A stretch of DNA of 64,000 bases, taken from assembly GCA_965248635.1 (NCBI GenBank), contig OZ252114.1:2914001-2978000 (forward strand), in the 5' to 3' direction. This DNA comes from CBDAPI01 sp965248635 (GTDB lineage Bacteria > Acidobacteriota > UBA6911 > RPQK01 > CBDAPI01). Below the pieces are notes generated by a model, which made no database searches, was not told the origin of the DNA, and saw only the letters and a program-made list of their open reading frames with translations. Made by a program: the position numbers and the translations under genes. This document shows, piece by piece, positions 16,586 through 26,548 of the stretch (its first letter is position 1; each line of letters begins with the position of its first letter).

Positions 16586-17595
16586 CAGAAACGCTGTTGG
16601 GCGGGGGACGACGAAGGCTCAGATTGGCGACTCGTCTGCTGGAACGGGTTGTGCCAGCCCTGCTTGTGAAAACAACGAGAAGCCTCCTTTATGAGCCACT
16701 CGGTGACCGAGGGGTGAGGCAGAAGACCACGGCCATCGGAGCGGTAGCTGAGGCCTTCGAGGACCGATTCATAGGGGCCGAAGCCGTAGACCCGAAAGGG
16801 AACGACCAGCACTTCACCGCTGTGGTCCTCTTCAACTACGTAGTCACGAATCCTCTGCTCGGCGAGCTTTCTCTTGTCGCGCCAGTCCTCGCGGAGCGTC
16901 TCCACCCGGATATCCTGGAACGACCCGATCCGTCGGATCTCGCCGCTGATTTGCTCGATTCGGTCCACCCAGTGTGAATTCAGCCTGTCGTCTCCGACTC
17001 CATGAGCCAGAACGAGAACCGATTCGGATTCCGGTCTCCGGCTCAAGTCTCGGACTCGCTCCGCCACAATCTTGCCCATCTCGGGGGAGTCGTAGAGGCC
17101 GTTGTGCGTCAAGACGAAAGACGATGTCGTGTGAATCGGATCAATTGGATGTGACTCGCTCGGGTAGAGCATGTCGTGAGGCCGTGGCCTGTCGGTGTCG
17201 TGGCCTGAGCCTGAACTCATGACTCCAGGGCTGTGATGGAGCAGGAAATACTCAGGGGGGTCGGGTCGAAGACCCAGTAAATACTCGGTCTGCTCCCGAA
17301 AGGACTCTCCGGAGACGAACAGCCGGGCGACAACAATCCGGGTAACCCCCCGAGATTCAAGGTCCCGGACGCTTTCCTGCAGAGTCTCGGGGTCGGCCAT
17401 TCCAAAGGAGACCACCGTGGGGCAGTATTGATGAAGGGGTGCGACCGCTTCCTGGATCGCGGCGTTCCACTGATCGGTGCCTCCGTGAGCCATCACAAGC
17501 ACACCGGACTCCGAGGCATTTGCGGCCGCCGGAAGATTCAGCAACAGGCCCAACGCCAGACCCAAGAAACCGGCTTTTGAGCTGGTGGAACTCAT
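16585..17595 (-). CDS. Exported protein with two CbiX-like (sirohydrochlorin chelatase) domains
   Basis: 336 residues from the ATG at 17595; a longer frame to 17652 adds 19 unlikely residues ahead of the signal peptide. After the signal peptide (FLGLALGLLLNLPAAANA) come two CbiX-like halves, each opening with a metal-site His: VLVMAHGGTDQW and SVLVLAHGVGDD. Chelatases of this family insert Co or Fe into sirohydrochlorin in the cytoplasm, so a secreted double-domain form must do something else, perhaps bind metal or tetrapyrrole outside. This is family knowledge plus inference; the catalytic role is doubtful. Confidence 0.75.
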   Translation of the reverse strand: MSSTSSKAGFLGLALGLLLNLPAAANASESGVLVMAHGGTDQWNAAIQEAVAPLHQYCPTVVSFGMADPETLQESVRDLESRGVTRIVVARLFVSGESFREQTEYLLGLRPDPPEYFLLHHSPGVMSSGSGHDTDRPRPHDMLYPSESHPIDPIHTTSSFVLTHNGLYDSPEMGKIVAERVRDLSRRPESESVLVLAHGVGDDRLNSHWVDRIEQISGEIRRIGSFQDIRVETLREDWRDKRKLAEQRIRDYVVEEDHSGEVLVVPFRVYGFGPYESVLEGLSYRSDGRGLLPHPSVTEWLIKEASRCFHKQGWHNPFQQTSRQSEPSSSPAQQRF

Positions 17596-17826
17596 GAAGA
17601 GCAAGTTCTGACCTCGTAAAGAGGGGCTCCTGACGGGCCCCCTGAGAAACAATATTACAGGTAAAGCGTCTCGGCGTTAACTGTGACCCTGGAATTCGTG
17701 CAGCCAGGCGTTGGAAAGTCGTCAGAGGCAGACCAGCAAAACGGGGATGGATCAAGGCGCCCGCCTTGAGGGCTTTGTGGACACGCAAAAAACCCCCATG
17801 CTAAAATTCCGCTCTTCAATCAGGGC

Positions 17827-17904
17827 GTCCCCATCGTCTAGCCAGGTCTAGGACACCGCCCTTTCACGGCGGCGACAGGGGTTCAAATCCCCTTGGGGAC
17901 GCCA
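17827..17904 (+). tRNA. tRNA-Glu (anticodon TTC)
   Basis: A full cloverleaf: acceptor GTCCCCA/TGGGGAC, D-arm CGTCTAG..., anticodon loop CTTTCAC with a GCCGCC-type stem, T-loop GTTCAAATC, and encoded CCA at 17902-17904. A perfect TCTAGTGA/TCACTAGA hairpin follows about 20 bp downstream and may mark the 3' end of the transcript. Confidence 0.95.
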
Positions 17905-18539
17905 GTTTAAGTCCTGATAATCTAGTGATTTACGCTGATTCACTAGAAGGCCGTATGACTTGCCCGGGTAACGCACTCGCCTTCCGCTCCGCCCGCAGCT
18001 TCAGCTGGGCACATTGGTTCTGCATTTCCAGCGAACTCAGTGCTGGACTCTAGCTGGCCCCGATGGGGGGTTCCCCCCCGAGTGGGGAACCACTTGGCTC
18101 TCTACGGGGCCTTTGCACAGGCTGACCAGCAAAAGTAACAGCGCCCATCCGGTTCCGGCCTGGGCTTCCGAGGGGAGGCGCCACCGCCTCTAGTCCCCCA
18201 AAAGCGGAGCGCCCTCTTGTGAAAGACCCTGGTGGGCTCCCCGAACTTTGTTATACACCTGGGCTGTTGTAGGAATGGTGTCGGCGGTCACAGCTCCCCA
18301 GGGGCTTCGGCTCGTCCCCGGCCAATGCGACCGTGACGGTCAGAGTCTGCAAACCAATGACAAGACAAGGCCGGACCAATGAAAACAGACCAAAGTGTGA
18401 CGCAAGTCCTCACTTTCAGGGTTCAGGAGAGGGTACAAAGGATGCGGATTCCCATCACCAACGTCCCAATACGCCCGATCGGGCCGTGCGGAGAGCAGTA
18501 GGAGTCAGGAAGAATCGAATCTCAGGGCGCGAAACTGGT
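17905..18539. other. Intergenic stretch without recognisable genes
   Basis: Apart from the hairpin at 17922-17948 (TCTAGTGA/TCACTAGA) I see only GC-rich sequence with scattered short inverted repeats. No frame here looks like a protein family. Confidence 0.5.
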
Positions 18540-18731
18540 ATGGCCGAAAGAGTGGTGAAAACAATTCAGCGCGTGATACTCGTCACACTGGGTGCCCTGT
18601 TTCTTCTGGGACTCGTCGGAATCTCGGTTCCGAATCGATTTGTGGAGAGCCTGAGCCTGGATCATACGGCCACCGCACGACCGTCGGAAGGGACCGGCCA
18701 GGAGCAAGTTCTCCTGAACCGGTCCGAATAA
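18540..18731 (+). CDS. Hypothetical single-pass membrane peptide
   Basis: 63 residues with one hydrophobic helix (VILVTLGALFLLGLVGISV) and a polar C-terminal tail. The ATG at 18540 lacks a clear ribosome-binding site; a longer frame from 18333 has a poor N-terminal composition. It ends 8 bp from the converging ahcY stop. No family is recognised. Confidence 0.4.
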   Translation: MAERVVKTIQRVILVTLGALFLLGLVGISVPNRFVESLSLDHTATARPSEGTGQEQVLLNRSE

Positions 18732-18739
18732 GAGGCCTC

Positions 18740-20166
18740 TCAGTAGCGGTAATGGTCGGGCTTGTAGGGGCCGTCGACCGACACGCCGAGGTAGTCCGCC
18801 TGCTCAGGTGTCAACTCTGAAAGCCGGGCGCCCAGTTTCTGGAGATGGAGGCGCGCCACTTTCTCGTCGAGATGCTTGGGGAGCACATAGACCTGCCGGT
18901 CATAGTCCTGGCTATTCTTCCAGAGCTCGATCTGAGCAATCACCTGGTTTGAGAAGCTGTTGCTCATCACGAAGCTTGGATGCCCCGTGGCGCAGCCCAG
19001 GTTCACCAGTCGTCCCTCGGCCAGGACGATGATCGCGTTCCCCTCCGGAAAACGCCACTGATCGACCTGGGGCTTGATCGTCTCCCGGGTCGCACCGGAG
19101 TTTTCCAGCCCCGCCATGTCAATCTCATTGTCAAAGTGCCCAATGTTGCAGACGATGGCGTTGTTCTTCATCTGTCGCATCTGTTCGAGCAGGATGACAT
19201 CCCGGTTCCCGGTTGAAGTGACAAAAATGTCGGCTTCGGAAACCACATCCTCGAGACGTACCACCTGATAACCCTCCATGCAGGCCTGCAGAGCGCAGAT
19301 GGGATCGATCTCGGTAATCACAACGCGAGCGCCCTGGCCACGCATGGCCTGGGCACAACCCTTACCCACCTCGCCGAAACCACACACCACAACCAGTTTT
19401 CCACCGATCATGACGTCGGTGGCCCGCATGATCCCGTCGGGAAGGGAATGTCGGCAGCCATAGATGTTGTCGAACTTGCTCTTGGTGACACTGTCGTTGA
19501 CATTGATGGCGGGGAAGAGAAGTGACCCGTCGCGGGCGCGCTCGTAGAGGCGGTGTACACCCGTCGTCGTCTCTTCGCTCACCCCCACGATTCCCGGCAC
19601 CATGCGATGCCAGAATTCAGGATCTTCCTGCAGACGCCGCCGCAAGAGGGTCAGGATGACCTGCATTTCCTTCACATCGCTGCCGGCTGGATCGGGCAGG
19701 GAGCCATCCTGAGCGTAGGCTTTTTCCGCCTCGTGCCCGAGGTGAATGAGCAGCGTCGCATCTCCGCCGTCGTCGACAATGGCCGTGGGGCCTCCGTCCG
19801 GGAACTCCAGGGCCTTGAGAGTGCACCACCATACTCCTCGAGCGTTTCCCCCTTCCAGGCAAAAACCGGCAGTCCGGCCCGTGCAATAGCAGCCGCGGCA
19901 TGGTCCTGAGTACTGAAAATGTTGCAGCTCGCCCAGCGCACGTCGGCACCCAGATCGCGCAGCGTCTCGATCAGGACAGCCGTCTGAATGGTCATGTGCA
20001 GAGAACCCATGATGCGGCAACCCTGCAGCGGCTTCTTCCCGCGATACTCATCGCGAACGGACATCAGACCGGGCATTTCCAGCTCGGCCAGTTCGATTTC
20101 CTTCCTGCCGAAGTCGGCAAGCGTAATATCAGCTACCTTATAGTCGGCAGCAACTGTGGTGGCCAT
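18740..20166 (-). CDS. ahcY: Adenosylhomocysteinase (S-adenosylhomocysteine hydrolase), one-base frameshift
   Basis: It splits S-adenosylhomocysteine into adenosine and homocysteine, removing the product inhibitor of methyltransferases. AGGAG before the ATG at 20166 fixes the start (MATTVAADYKVADITLADFG). The family landmarks are all present: IMGSLHMTIQTAVLIETL, NVNDSVTKSKFDN, the NAD site VVCGFGEVGKGCAQAMRGQG, CNIGHFDNEIDM and the C-terminal KPDHYRY. The frame breaks near 19831: GAGTATGGTGGTGC lacks one T that would give EEYWWCTL. The rest is perfectly conserved, so an error in the sequence is more likely than a dead gene. It lies 75 bp after the ArsR-methyltransferase gene, probably in one operon. 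Confidence 0.92.
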
Positions 20167-20240
20167 GATTCTTTCTCCTTCTTTATCCCTGAAAGTTCCC
20201 TGGTTGCATTGTAGAGCACGCCAATCCGGCGTGCCGTGCT

Positions 20241-21221
20241 TCAATTGATAGATCGATTGTCCAGGTGGTCTTCCGGCTTTTGGGCCCGGACCAGGTAGAG
20301 GTCCGGGGCCGTCTTTTCAGCCCCCGACTCGGGACCGATTTCGAGTCGGCGCTGGATCTCGAGTTGCAATCCCGCCTCTCCTAAAATTGCCTTCAATTCG
20401 TCAGGAGGAAAGCCCCTGACAGGGTCTCCCATTTCGCGCTGGAATTCCTCGTTTTCGTGCGCCTCCAGCTCCAGGATGAGTATTCTCCCACCCGGTTTTA
20501 TCACTCGCCCGAGTTCTCGCAGGGTTTGCGCCGGGTGTTCGATGTGGTGAAAGACGAGGATGGCAAAAACGGCCTCCACGTTGTCATCTCCAAGTTCCAG
20601 TGACTCCATGGTTCCATGGTGAAAGGTCACGTTTTCGAGTTCCAGTTGCCGGGCTCGTCGCTCGGCCAGTTCCAGCATCGCTTGGGACGGATCAACGGCT
20701 GTCACCTCTCGAAAATGGCCGGACAGAACCGGAAGCAGGTAGCCGGTACCGGTTCCCAGGTCCAGGACATGCCAGTCTCTCGGAAGCAGGGCTGTGAGCG
20801 CCTCCAGATGAAACTGGTTCCCGAGGTAGGCGTGGCGCAGCTCATCCCAGCGGTGGGCCAGTCGGCCGAAAGCGTCCACTCGGTTCTCCCGGTCGCTCAA
20901 AAAAAAGTCGAGCCGAGTTTTGATCTCAGGCGTCAGTGACTGATCGCGCAGCCACTGATTGAGCAAGTCGAAGAGGTGGCCGTCGCCGTTTTCAGCGGCC
21001 GGAGCCAGACTGCAGATGACCCGGTTTCCCTGGCGTTGCTCCACCAGAAGACCGGTGGGCCGTAGCGCCTTCAGATGCCGGCTCACCGTGGACTGGGGAA
21101 GCCTCATGACCTCAGAGATCTCGCCGACGCTCAAAGGAACTTCGGCCAGAAGTCTCGACAGGGATCTGCGTCCTTCGTCGGCAAAGTACTGAAAAGTGGA
21201 GTCGAGTGCTCTTATATCCAC
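20241..21221 (-). CDS. ArsR-family regulator fused to a SAM-dependent methyltransferase (SahR-like)
   Basis: 326 residues: an ArsR winged helix (about 5-85; SVGEISEVMRLPQSTVSRHLKAL) without the usual metal cysteines, then a class I methyltransferase domain (about 105-320). SAM-binding motif I is LDLGTGTGYLLPVL, motif II is VTAVDPSQAM, and FAILVFHHIEHP follows. The pairing with ahcY suggests a regulator that senses SAM or SAH and controls the methyl cycle, as described for SahR-type ArsR proteins. The start is a GTG at 21221 with no Shine-Dalgarno; the promoter position implies a leaderless transcript. Confidence 0.85.
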   Translation of the reverse strand: MDIRALDSTFQYFADEGRRSLSRLLAEVPLSVGEISEVMRLPQSTVSRHLKALRPTGLLVEQRQGNRVICSLAPAAENGDGHLFDLLNQWLRDQSLTPEIKTRLDFFLSDRENRVDAFGRLAHRWDELRHAYLGNQFHLEALTALLPRDWHVLDLGTGTGYLLPVLSGHFREVTAVDPSQAMLELAERRARQLELENVTFHHGTMESLELGDDNVEAVFAILVFHHIEHPAQTLRELGRVIKPGGRILILELEAHENEEFQREMGDPVRGFPPDELKAILGEAGLQLEIQRRLEIGPESGAEKTAPDLYLVRAQKPEDHLDNRSIN

Positions 21222-21222
21222 T

Positions 21223-21256
21223 CATCCGAATATACGGATGTTAAAGCCAATGTCAA
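21223..21256 (-). promoter_or_regulatory. Promoter with palindromic operator for the ArsR-MT/ahcY operon
   Basis: On the minus strand TTGACA (21251-21256) and TATATT (21229-21234) are 16 bp apart. The perfect inverted repeat CATCCG-AATATA-CGGATG (21223-21240) covers the -10 box. The GTG start lies 2 bp beyond the palindrome, so transcripts would start at or next to the start codon. The position indicates repression by the gene product. Confidence 0.65.
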
Positions 21257-21301
21257 TGAGAGAAAGACTGTTGGAACCGGGAACCGGGCATTGACTGCCC
21301 C

Positions 21302-23095
21302 TTAGGGATTACAGTCTACATCGTTTGCAACCGTTGCCCCCCGGCCCTCGAGAGCCCGGATATTGGCACAGTCGTCGGCCCCGAGCTGGTTGTCTCGAAG
21401 GTCTATGAAATCGGGCCCAGATGCACCGCTCCCGAGACCGCTGTTGGCCACCAGGGCTGCGATATCAGCAATCAGGTTGGTGTCCAGTTCCAGAGTTGAA
21501 AGGTTGATCAGTCCGCTCAACGGCCCCAGGTTCACGATCTGGTTGGCATCCAGGAACAAAATCTGGAGGAAAGTCAGGTTAGTCAGAAAGTCCAGCTCGC
21601 CCGAACCGTTACCGGAGGGTCCCGGAGCCGCTGCAGCGCCGCCCCCCAGGCCCGTGTCGGCGAGGTCCAGTATACCCAGATTGCTCAGGGAGGCAATGGG
21701 CGTGTGGTCGGAAACGGGATTGTTGGTCAGATCCAGTTCGAAGAGGTTTGGGAAATTCGACAGAGCACTGATATCGCTGATTTCGTTGTCGTCCAGCCCG
21801 AGAGTGTCCAGGCCGGTCATGCCCGATAGGGGATCCAGGGTGGTGAGTCCCAGCCCTTCGAGTCCCAGAAAAAGGAGCCCGGTTTTCGCGTAGACCGGAC
21901 TCAGATCGCCGATCGGATTGCCGCCTACGAACAAGCCCACCAGTAGCGGCCATTGCGAGACGATACTGACGTCGCTGATCTGATTCAGTGGAGCGGACAG
22001 GTTCCCCAACCGCGGGGCGGCAGCCAGCGGGCTGAGATCCACGATCTGGTTGAAACCCAGCAGGATGAACTCCAGGTGGACCAGATTGGCCAGAGGGGCC
22101 AGCACCGCAGTGGGCGCTCCTTGCGTGCTCTCCGCTCCTTTGATCGGACCCGTGTCGCTGAGCAGGTTGCTGTCCAGGTAGAGACGTCGCATCGCGGTCA
22201 GCCTCGCAAGAAACTCAGTGTCAGTGAGAAGATTTTGCCCGATGTCCAGATGGAACAGTCGATACAACTCGGACAAGGGGCTGCCGTCCCGGATCGAGTT
22301 TGTGAAGAAGAACGCCTCTTCCAGGTTCTGGAATGCCTCCAGGCCCTCCAGGGTTTCGATATTGGCAAAGTCGGCGGAGAGTGTCGTCAGCGTTCGTGCG
22401 GCTTCACAGGTGATCGGGCCCTTGGAGCCCCCCTGCGGCAACTGCCCGCCAATCTCGTCTCGGACGATCGCGTCCAGCTTGGAATCTACGATGTTCGCAA
22501 AACCCAGGCACGGGCTCACCTCAGGTGGATTCATGGGGGTGGCCTGTGACTCGTAGCGGCCGGCAAGTCCCACCCGCGACAACAGTCCCTGCCGGTCATC
22601 CCTCTCCGCGATCAAGACCGCGAGATTGCCCAAACCGCCACTTTGCTGCAGACCCGCAGGATTGCCCATACCGCCGGCAGGCTGCAGGGTAATATCTACA
22701 ATCGGCCTGCCAAACGGCACCCACACCGTTACCGTGCCCGTGGCTGGCACGATCAGGCGAATCTGACCCTCCGAGGCCTGTGTCTGAGTTCTGAAATCGT
22801 GTCTCTCTACCACCAGCAGGTGAGTGCTTGACGGACAGGAGATCCCCAACCGCGAAAGCACCAGCAGGTGGGTCGGGTTATACAATCCCTCGGCCAGAAC
22901 CGTCACCTCTCCCGTCAAGAGGTTGATCTTCAGCACCTCTCCCGTGGAGGCCTGCGAGATGTACACATCCCCCGTACACGGATCCACCGCAATCCCGGTC
23001 GGTGCCTCCACGGTTGCAGTCTGTCTGCCTCCTGGGGGAATCTCCACCTCCGCCAGTCCCCCACCCGTCAGCCCCTGATTGATCTGAGAGGCCGG
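21302..23095 (-). CDS. Leucine-rich-repeat part of a secreted protein (C-terminal segment)
   Basis: The frame is open up to 23191, but residues before about 23095 read as a shifted frame. After an NHL/SMP-30-like part (GIAVDPCTGDVYISQASTGE) come at least ten internalin-type LRRs of about 22 residues (LDTLGLDDNEISDISALSNF; LFELDLTNNPVSDHTPIASL), ending at a Cys-rich cap. Such domains bind proteins or glycans outside the cell. It is the last part of a larger gene that starts at 25251. Confidence 0.75.
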   Translation of the reverse strand, partial: PASQINQGLTGGGLAEVEIPPGGRQTATVEAPTGIAVDPCTGDVYISQASTGEVLKINLLTGEVTVLAEGLYNPTHLLVLSRLGISCPSSTHLLVVERHDFRTQTQASEGQIRLIVPATGTVTVWVPFGRPIVDITLQPAGGMGNPAGLQQSGGLGNLAVLIAERDDRQGLLSRVGLAGRYESQATPMNPPEVSPCLGFANIVDSKLDAIVRDEIGGQLPQGGSKGPITCEAARTLTTLSADFANIETLEGLEAFQNLEEAFFFTNSIRDGSPLSELYRLFHLDIGQNLLTDTEFLARLTAMRRLYLDSNLLSDTGPIKGAESTQGAPTAVLAPLANLVHLEFILLGFNQIVDLSPLAAAPRLGNLSAPLNQISDVSIVSQWPLLVGLFVGGNPIGDLSPVYAKTGLLFLGLEGLGLTTLDPLSGMTGLDTLGLDDNEISDISALSNFPNLFELDLTNNPVSDHTPIASLSNLGILDLADTGLGGGAAAAPGPSGNGSGELDFLTNLTFLQILFLDANQIVNLGPLSGLINLSTLELDTNLIADIAALVANSGLGSGASGPDFIDLRDNQLGADDCANIRALEGRGATVANDVDCNP

Positions 23096-25251
23096 AAATC
23101 GTCGACACCTGATCCGCTTCCGCCACCAGCAGATCTCCCGTCCCCACATCGATAACCAGCGCGTTGGGTATCCGTTTAGCCCCGTTGCCACTTCCGCCGA
23201 TGTCTCGGACTGGGGATCCAGCCTGCGGATGCTCCCCGAGGTCTGCCCGCCAGCAGCAAGTATTCCCTTCCGTCCACTGCCAGGTAAGAGATCATCTTCG
23301 GTATGTCGTCGTTGAACTGTGCCACCTGATCCTGGACTCCCGTCGTCACATCAACATCAAAGATCGTCGACTGCTCGGTCGGTCCCTGGGGACTTCCGGC
23401 CGTGGCCGGGCCTGCACCGAAGGACAGCTCTGACGTGTACAACTTATCCAGTCCCGACAGGTACGCTATCGACTGGACGATTCCCAGTCCGCCCACCAGC
23501 ACCGTCTTGGCCTGTACCTCTACGCTTGCCCCAGCGGTCTGATTGTCGTTCGAGGCCGTGATCGTCACCGGCTGCGCCGTCGGAAGTACTGCTGGAGCCG
23601 TGTACATAGTCCTCCTGCACTGATGGTTCCCGTCTGAGGATTGCCTCCTGCTAGTCCATTGACTCCCCATATCGTCGCTCCCGCGGCCGAGGCTCCTCCC
23701 TGCGTCAACTGAAACTGCTGGACCTGTCCCGGTCCCAGGATGGCCAACGGCGGTGAGACTCCAATCTGAGCAATCCCTATATCCGGCTCGAAACTCTCCG
23801 GTACCGGCTGAGGAGGAACGTTGGCAAAGAACTGGCTTGTCGGGATCGACACTTCCGAAGATGGCCGTCAGATACACCGGAACATCACTCTCGATCCAGA
23901 TCGTCCCTCCCGCTTGCCCGTCCGCCTCACGAATGATGTTCGAGAGCAGATCATTTCTTCTCTCTCCCGGCTGCAGCGTGGTCGTAAACGTCCCCAGTAC
24001 CTCACCGTCTGGTTTCGAGGCCACCACTCTCACATTGGCTGCCAGGGCCCCGGCATTCAGTGTGGCCAGTCCCGTAAAAAACCCCAGTGATGTCCCAATG
24101 TGGGAAAACAGGGCTCTGCGACTTCCCTGGGTCACACTCGAAACGGAAGCAATCGGTCCCAGCGAGGGATAGGGAGTAGGAGATGGATCCATTGATGGAC
24201 TGGGAGGTGGATTCCACCTTCAACCAGCCTTCCAGAAAGGCCTTTCCAGAAAAACCGAAGGTCTCTTCCAGATCGGCTCTTAAGATCTCTCCCGGATCCA
24301 GGGCTACTATGACCGGGTTGGTCTGGACTTCGTCTGTGTAGATCTGGCCGTTTCCCTGATAAGCCGTCAGGGTGAGGATGGTGGCGACTTCACCGAAGTT
24401 GCCGACGACGGCTTCGGTGATAAAAGGGCCTAAGACAGCCAGTTGCGGAAAGAGCAGGGTGTTGAGAAGTTCTGAAGCCGGGCGGGCATTGAGACCCAGC
24501 AGGTCACTGTCTTCTTTACCCACGAACTCAAAGCCGGCAATCTCGATGTTGGAGTCGGCGATCAAATAAGCCTCGGAAGCCAGTTGACCGGCGGGTTGCA
24601 AAAACATCCTTGAAGAACTCCTCCACCCTGACTTCCACCATCCCTTTGGCGGGAATCTGCAGATTCTGCGTCCGGGTCGACTCGGAGGTGATCAGGCTCA
24701 GGCTGACCGAAGCGATTGCTTCGTCATTCGGATTCACCAGAAAGGCAGTGGTGGAGAATCCTTCATCCACTCGCACGTCCTGAAAGATCAGCTTCGCGGC
24801 CACAGGAGGCAGGTCAGCACCGTCCAGAAACGAAATGGAAGTGTCCAGAAACTGAAAAAAGCCAGTCAGGTCATCGGCGTCACTGGTTCGCTTCAACCCA
24901 GCCGATCACTTCCGGATCGATACCGGATCCGAAGATGCTGGAGGTGACCTGGGCAAACTGCCGGCCGGCCAGGATATCGAAGGAAACTGGATTCGTGAAG
25001 GCCCCCTGGGGCCCGGCTCCCTCGTCGCTGCCAGCTGTCTGGGAAGAGTTTTCAGCAGCCAGTTGCTGTCCGTCGACCCCGTAGGCGGTAAAGGTCACCG
25101 AAGCCGTTTCGTCTCCGGGATTGACGATGGCGATGCCGGTCAGATCCTGCGGAGCGAAGGACAGACGCGGGAAGATCAGAGTGCTGGAGGCTTGAGCCGT
25201 TCCAGCCAACAGAAAAGACAAACCGACAAGTGTGATCGGACGAAATTTCAT
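23096..25251 (-). pseudogene. N-terminal part of the same secreted LRR protein, multiply frameshifted
   Basis: It starts at ATG 25251 with a signal peptide (ITLVGLSFLLAGTAQA). Homology-like continuity passes between frames near 24898, 24605, 24160, 23850, 23607, 23250, 23170 and 23095. Domains in order: repeats of a beta-sandwich module (LIFPRLSFAPQDLTGIAIVN; LIFQDVRVDEGFSTTAFLVN; LFPQLAVLGPFITEAVVGNF) shared with other exported proteins here, an Ig-like module (TIWGVNGLAGG), then a beta-propeller. Rejoined, it would be about 1300 residues. So many indels in one gene mean either a decayed gene or poor local sequence. Confidence 0.6.
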
Positions 25252-25469
25252 GAAGACCCTTCCTTAAGAAATGGGTGACATTGTCATGAGAGCTTATATT
25301 GTGAACGTCCCAGAAAGTAAAGCTTGATCAAACACTCCCGGGCGGAGTACGAGCCGTGCATCCGGGTGGGCCGAACTCCAGCTGAAAACCTGGCAGACCC
25401 GGCGTCGAACGAATAGAATCTTCCGGAATGAAGTACTACGAGATGAATCACTCTGATTGAGGGAAAAGC

Positions 25470-26531
25470 ATGGCTATTTGGGACTTCCTGAAAGGCGAAC
25501 TGATTGAAATCATCGAGTGGCAGGATGATTCGAGAGACACTCTGTCCTGGCGTTTCCCCGACGAAGACAAAGCGATCAAGAATGGCGCTGCCCTGATTGT
25601 CCGTGAGTCTCAGTTTGCCCAGTTTGTCTATCTGGGTGAATTCGGCGACACCTTTGGACCGGGTAAGCACACTCTCACCACCGACAACATCCCCATCCTG
25701 ACTCGGCTGAAATCGTGGAAGTTCGGCCTGGAGTCACCCTTCAAAGCCGATCTCTATTTTGTCAACAGCCGGCTCTTCACGGGGAATAAGTGGGGTACAT
25801 CGAACCCGGTAATGATGAGAGATAAAGACTTTGGAATCGTCCGGGTCAGAGCTTTCGGCACCTACGATTTCAGGGTCACCGATTTGAAACTGTTCTTGCG
25901 TGAGGTGGCAGGATCGGATCACAATTTTCGTTTGGATGAGTTCTCCGACACCATGCGCTCGCGGGTAGTCAGCGTCTTCAGTGACGCCCTGGCCACCGCC
26001 AGTGTCCCGGTGCTGGATGCCGCAACCCGCTTCACGGAGCTGGGGGACGCCCTCCTTCCCTTGATCAATCCCATGATGTCAACGAAATACGGAATTGAGA
26101 TTGCCAGCTTCATCGTGGAGAACGTTTCGGTTCCACCCGAAGTGGAAGAAGCCATGGACAAACGGGCCAGCATGACGGCCGTGGGGAATCTCAATGACTA
26201 CGTCAAATACCAGATGGCGCAGGGAATGGAATCAGGTGAGGGTGGCGCGGGAGGACTGGCCACTGAAATGGCGGTTGGACTGGCCATTGCCCAGCAGATG
26301 ATGCAGCAGGGCGGCGGCATTCTGGGGTCTCAGCCGGCGGCCGGGGCGCCGTTCGGGGCAAGCGAATCGGCCATTCCCGAACTGCTCGACCTGGACCAGG
26401 TGGCCGGGGCTCTGCGAGTCTCCACTGACGATGTTCTGAGTATCATTGAATCGGGAGAACTGCCGGCCAAGAAAATCGGCTCCAGCTACCGGATCAAGCG
26501 GTCTGCACTGGAGTCGTATCTGGCTGACTAG
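25470..26531 (+). CDS. SPFH-domain protein with a C-terminal excisionase-type HTH
   Basis: 353 residues. Residues about 1-265 are a YdjI/virion-core-like SPFH domain (MAIWDFLKGELIEIIEWQD start; YGIEIASFIVENVSVPPEVE). SPFH proteins form oligomeric scaffolds at membranes. After a Gly/Met-rich linker, residues 309-353 form a MerR/excisionase-like helix-turn-helix (LDQVAGALRVSTDDVLSIIE; SYRIKRSALESYL). Relatives often carry a GYF_2-type or zinc-ribbon tail there, so this tail is unusual. AGGGA precedes the ATG. The zinc-ribbon gene follows 17 bp later. Confidence 0.8.
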   Translation: MAIWDFLKGELIEIIEWQDDSRDTLSWRFPDEDKAIKNGAALIVRESQFAQFVYLGEFGDTFGPGKHTLTTDNIPILTRLKSWKFGLESPFKADLYFVNSRLFTGNKWGTSNPVMMRDKDFGIVRVRAFGTYDFRVTDLKLFLREVAGSDHNFRLDEFSDTMRSRVVSVFSDALATASVPVLDAATRFTELGDALLPLINPMMSTKYGIEIASFIVENVSVPPEVEEAMDKRASMTAVGNLNDYVKYQMAQGMESGEGGAGGLATEMAVGLAIAQQMMQQGGGILGSQPAAGAPFGASESAIPELLDLDQVAGALRVSTDDVLSIIESGELPAKKIGSSYRIKRSALESYLAD

Positions 26532-26548
26532 AGTGCCTGCCAGGATCG

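Noticed and set aside
20167..20240. SAH riboswitch before ahcY
   Set aside because: Only about 75 bp separate ahcY from the upstream gene, and I could not find a matching fold.
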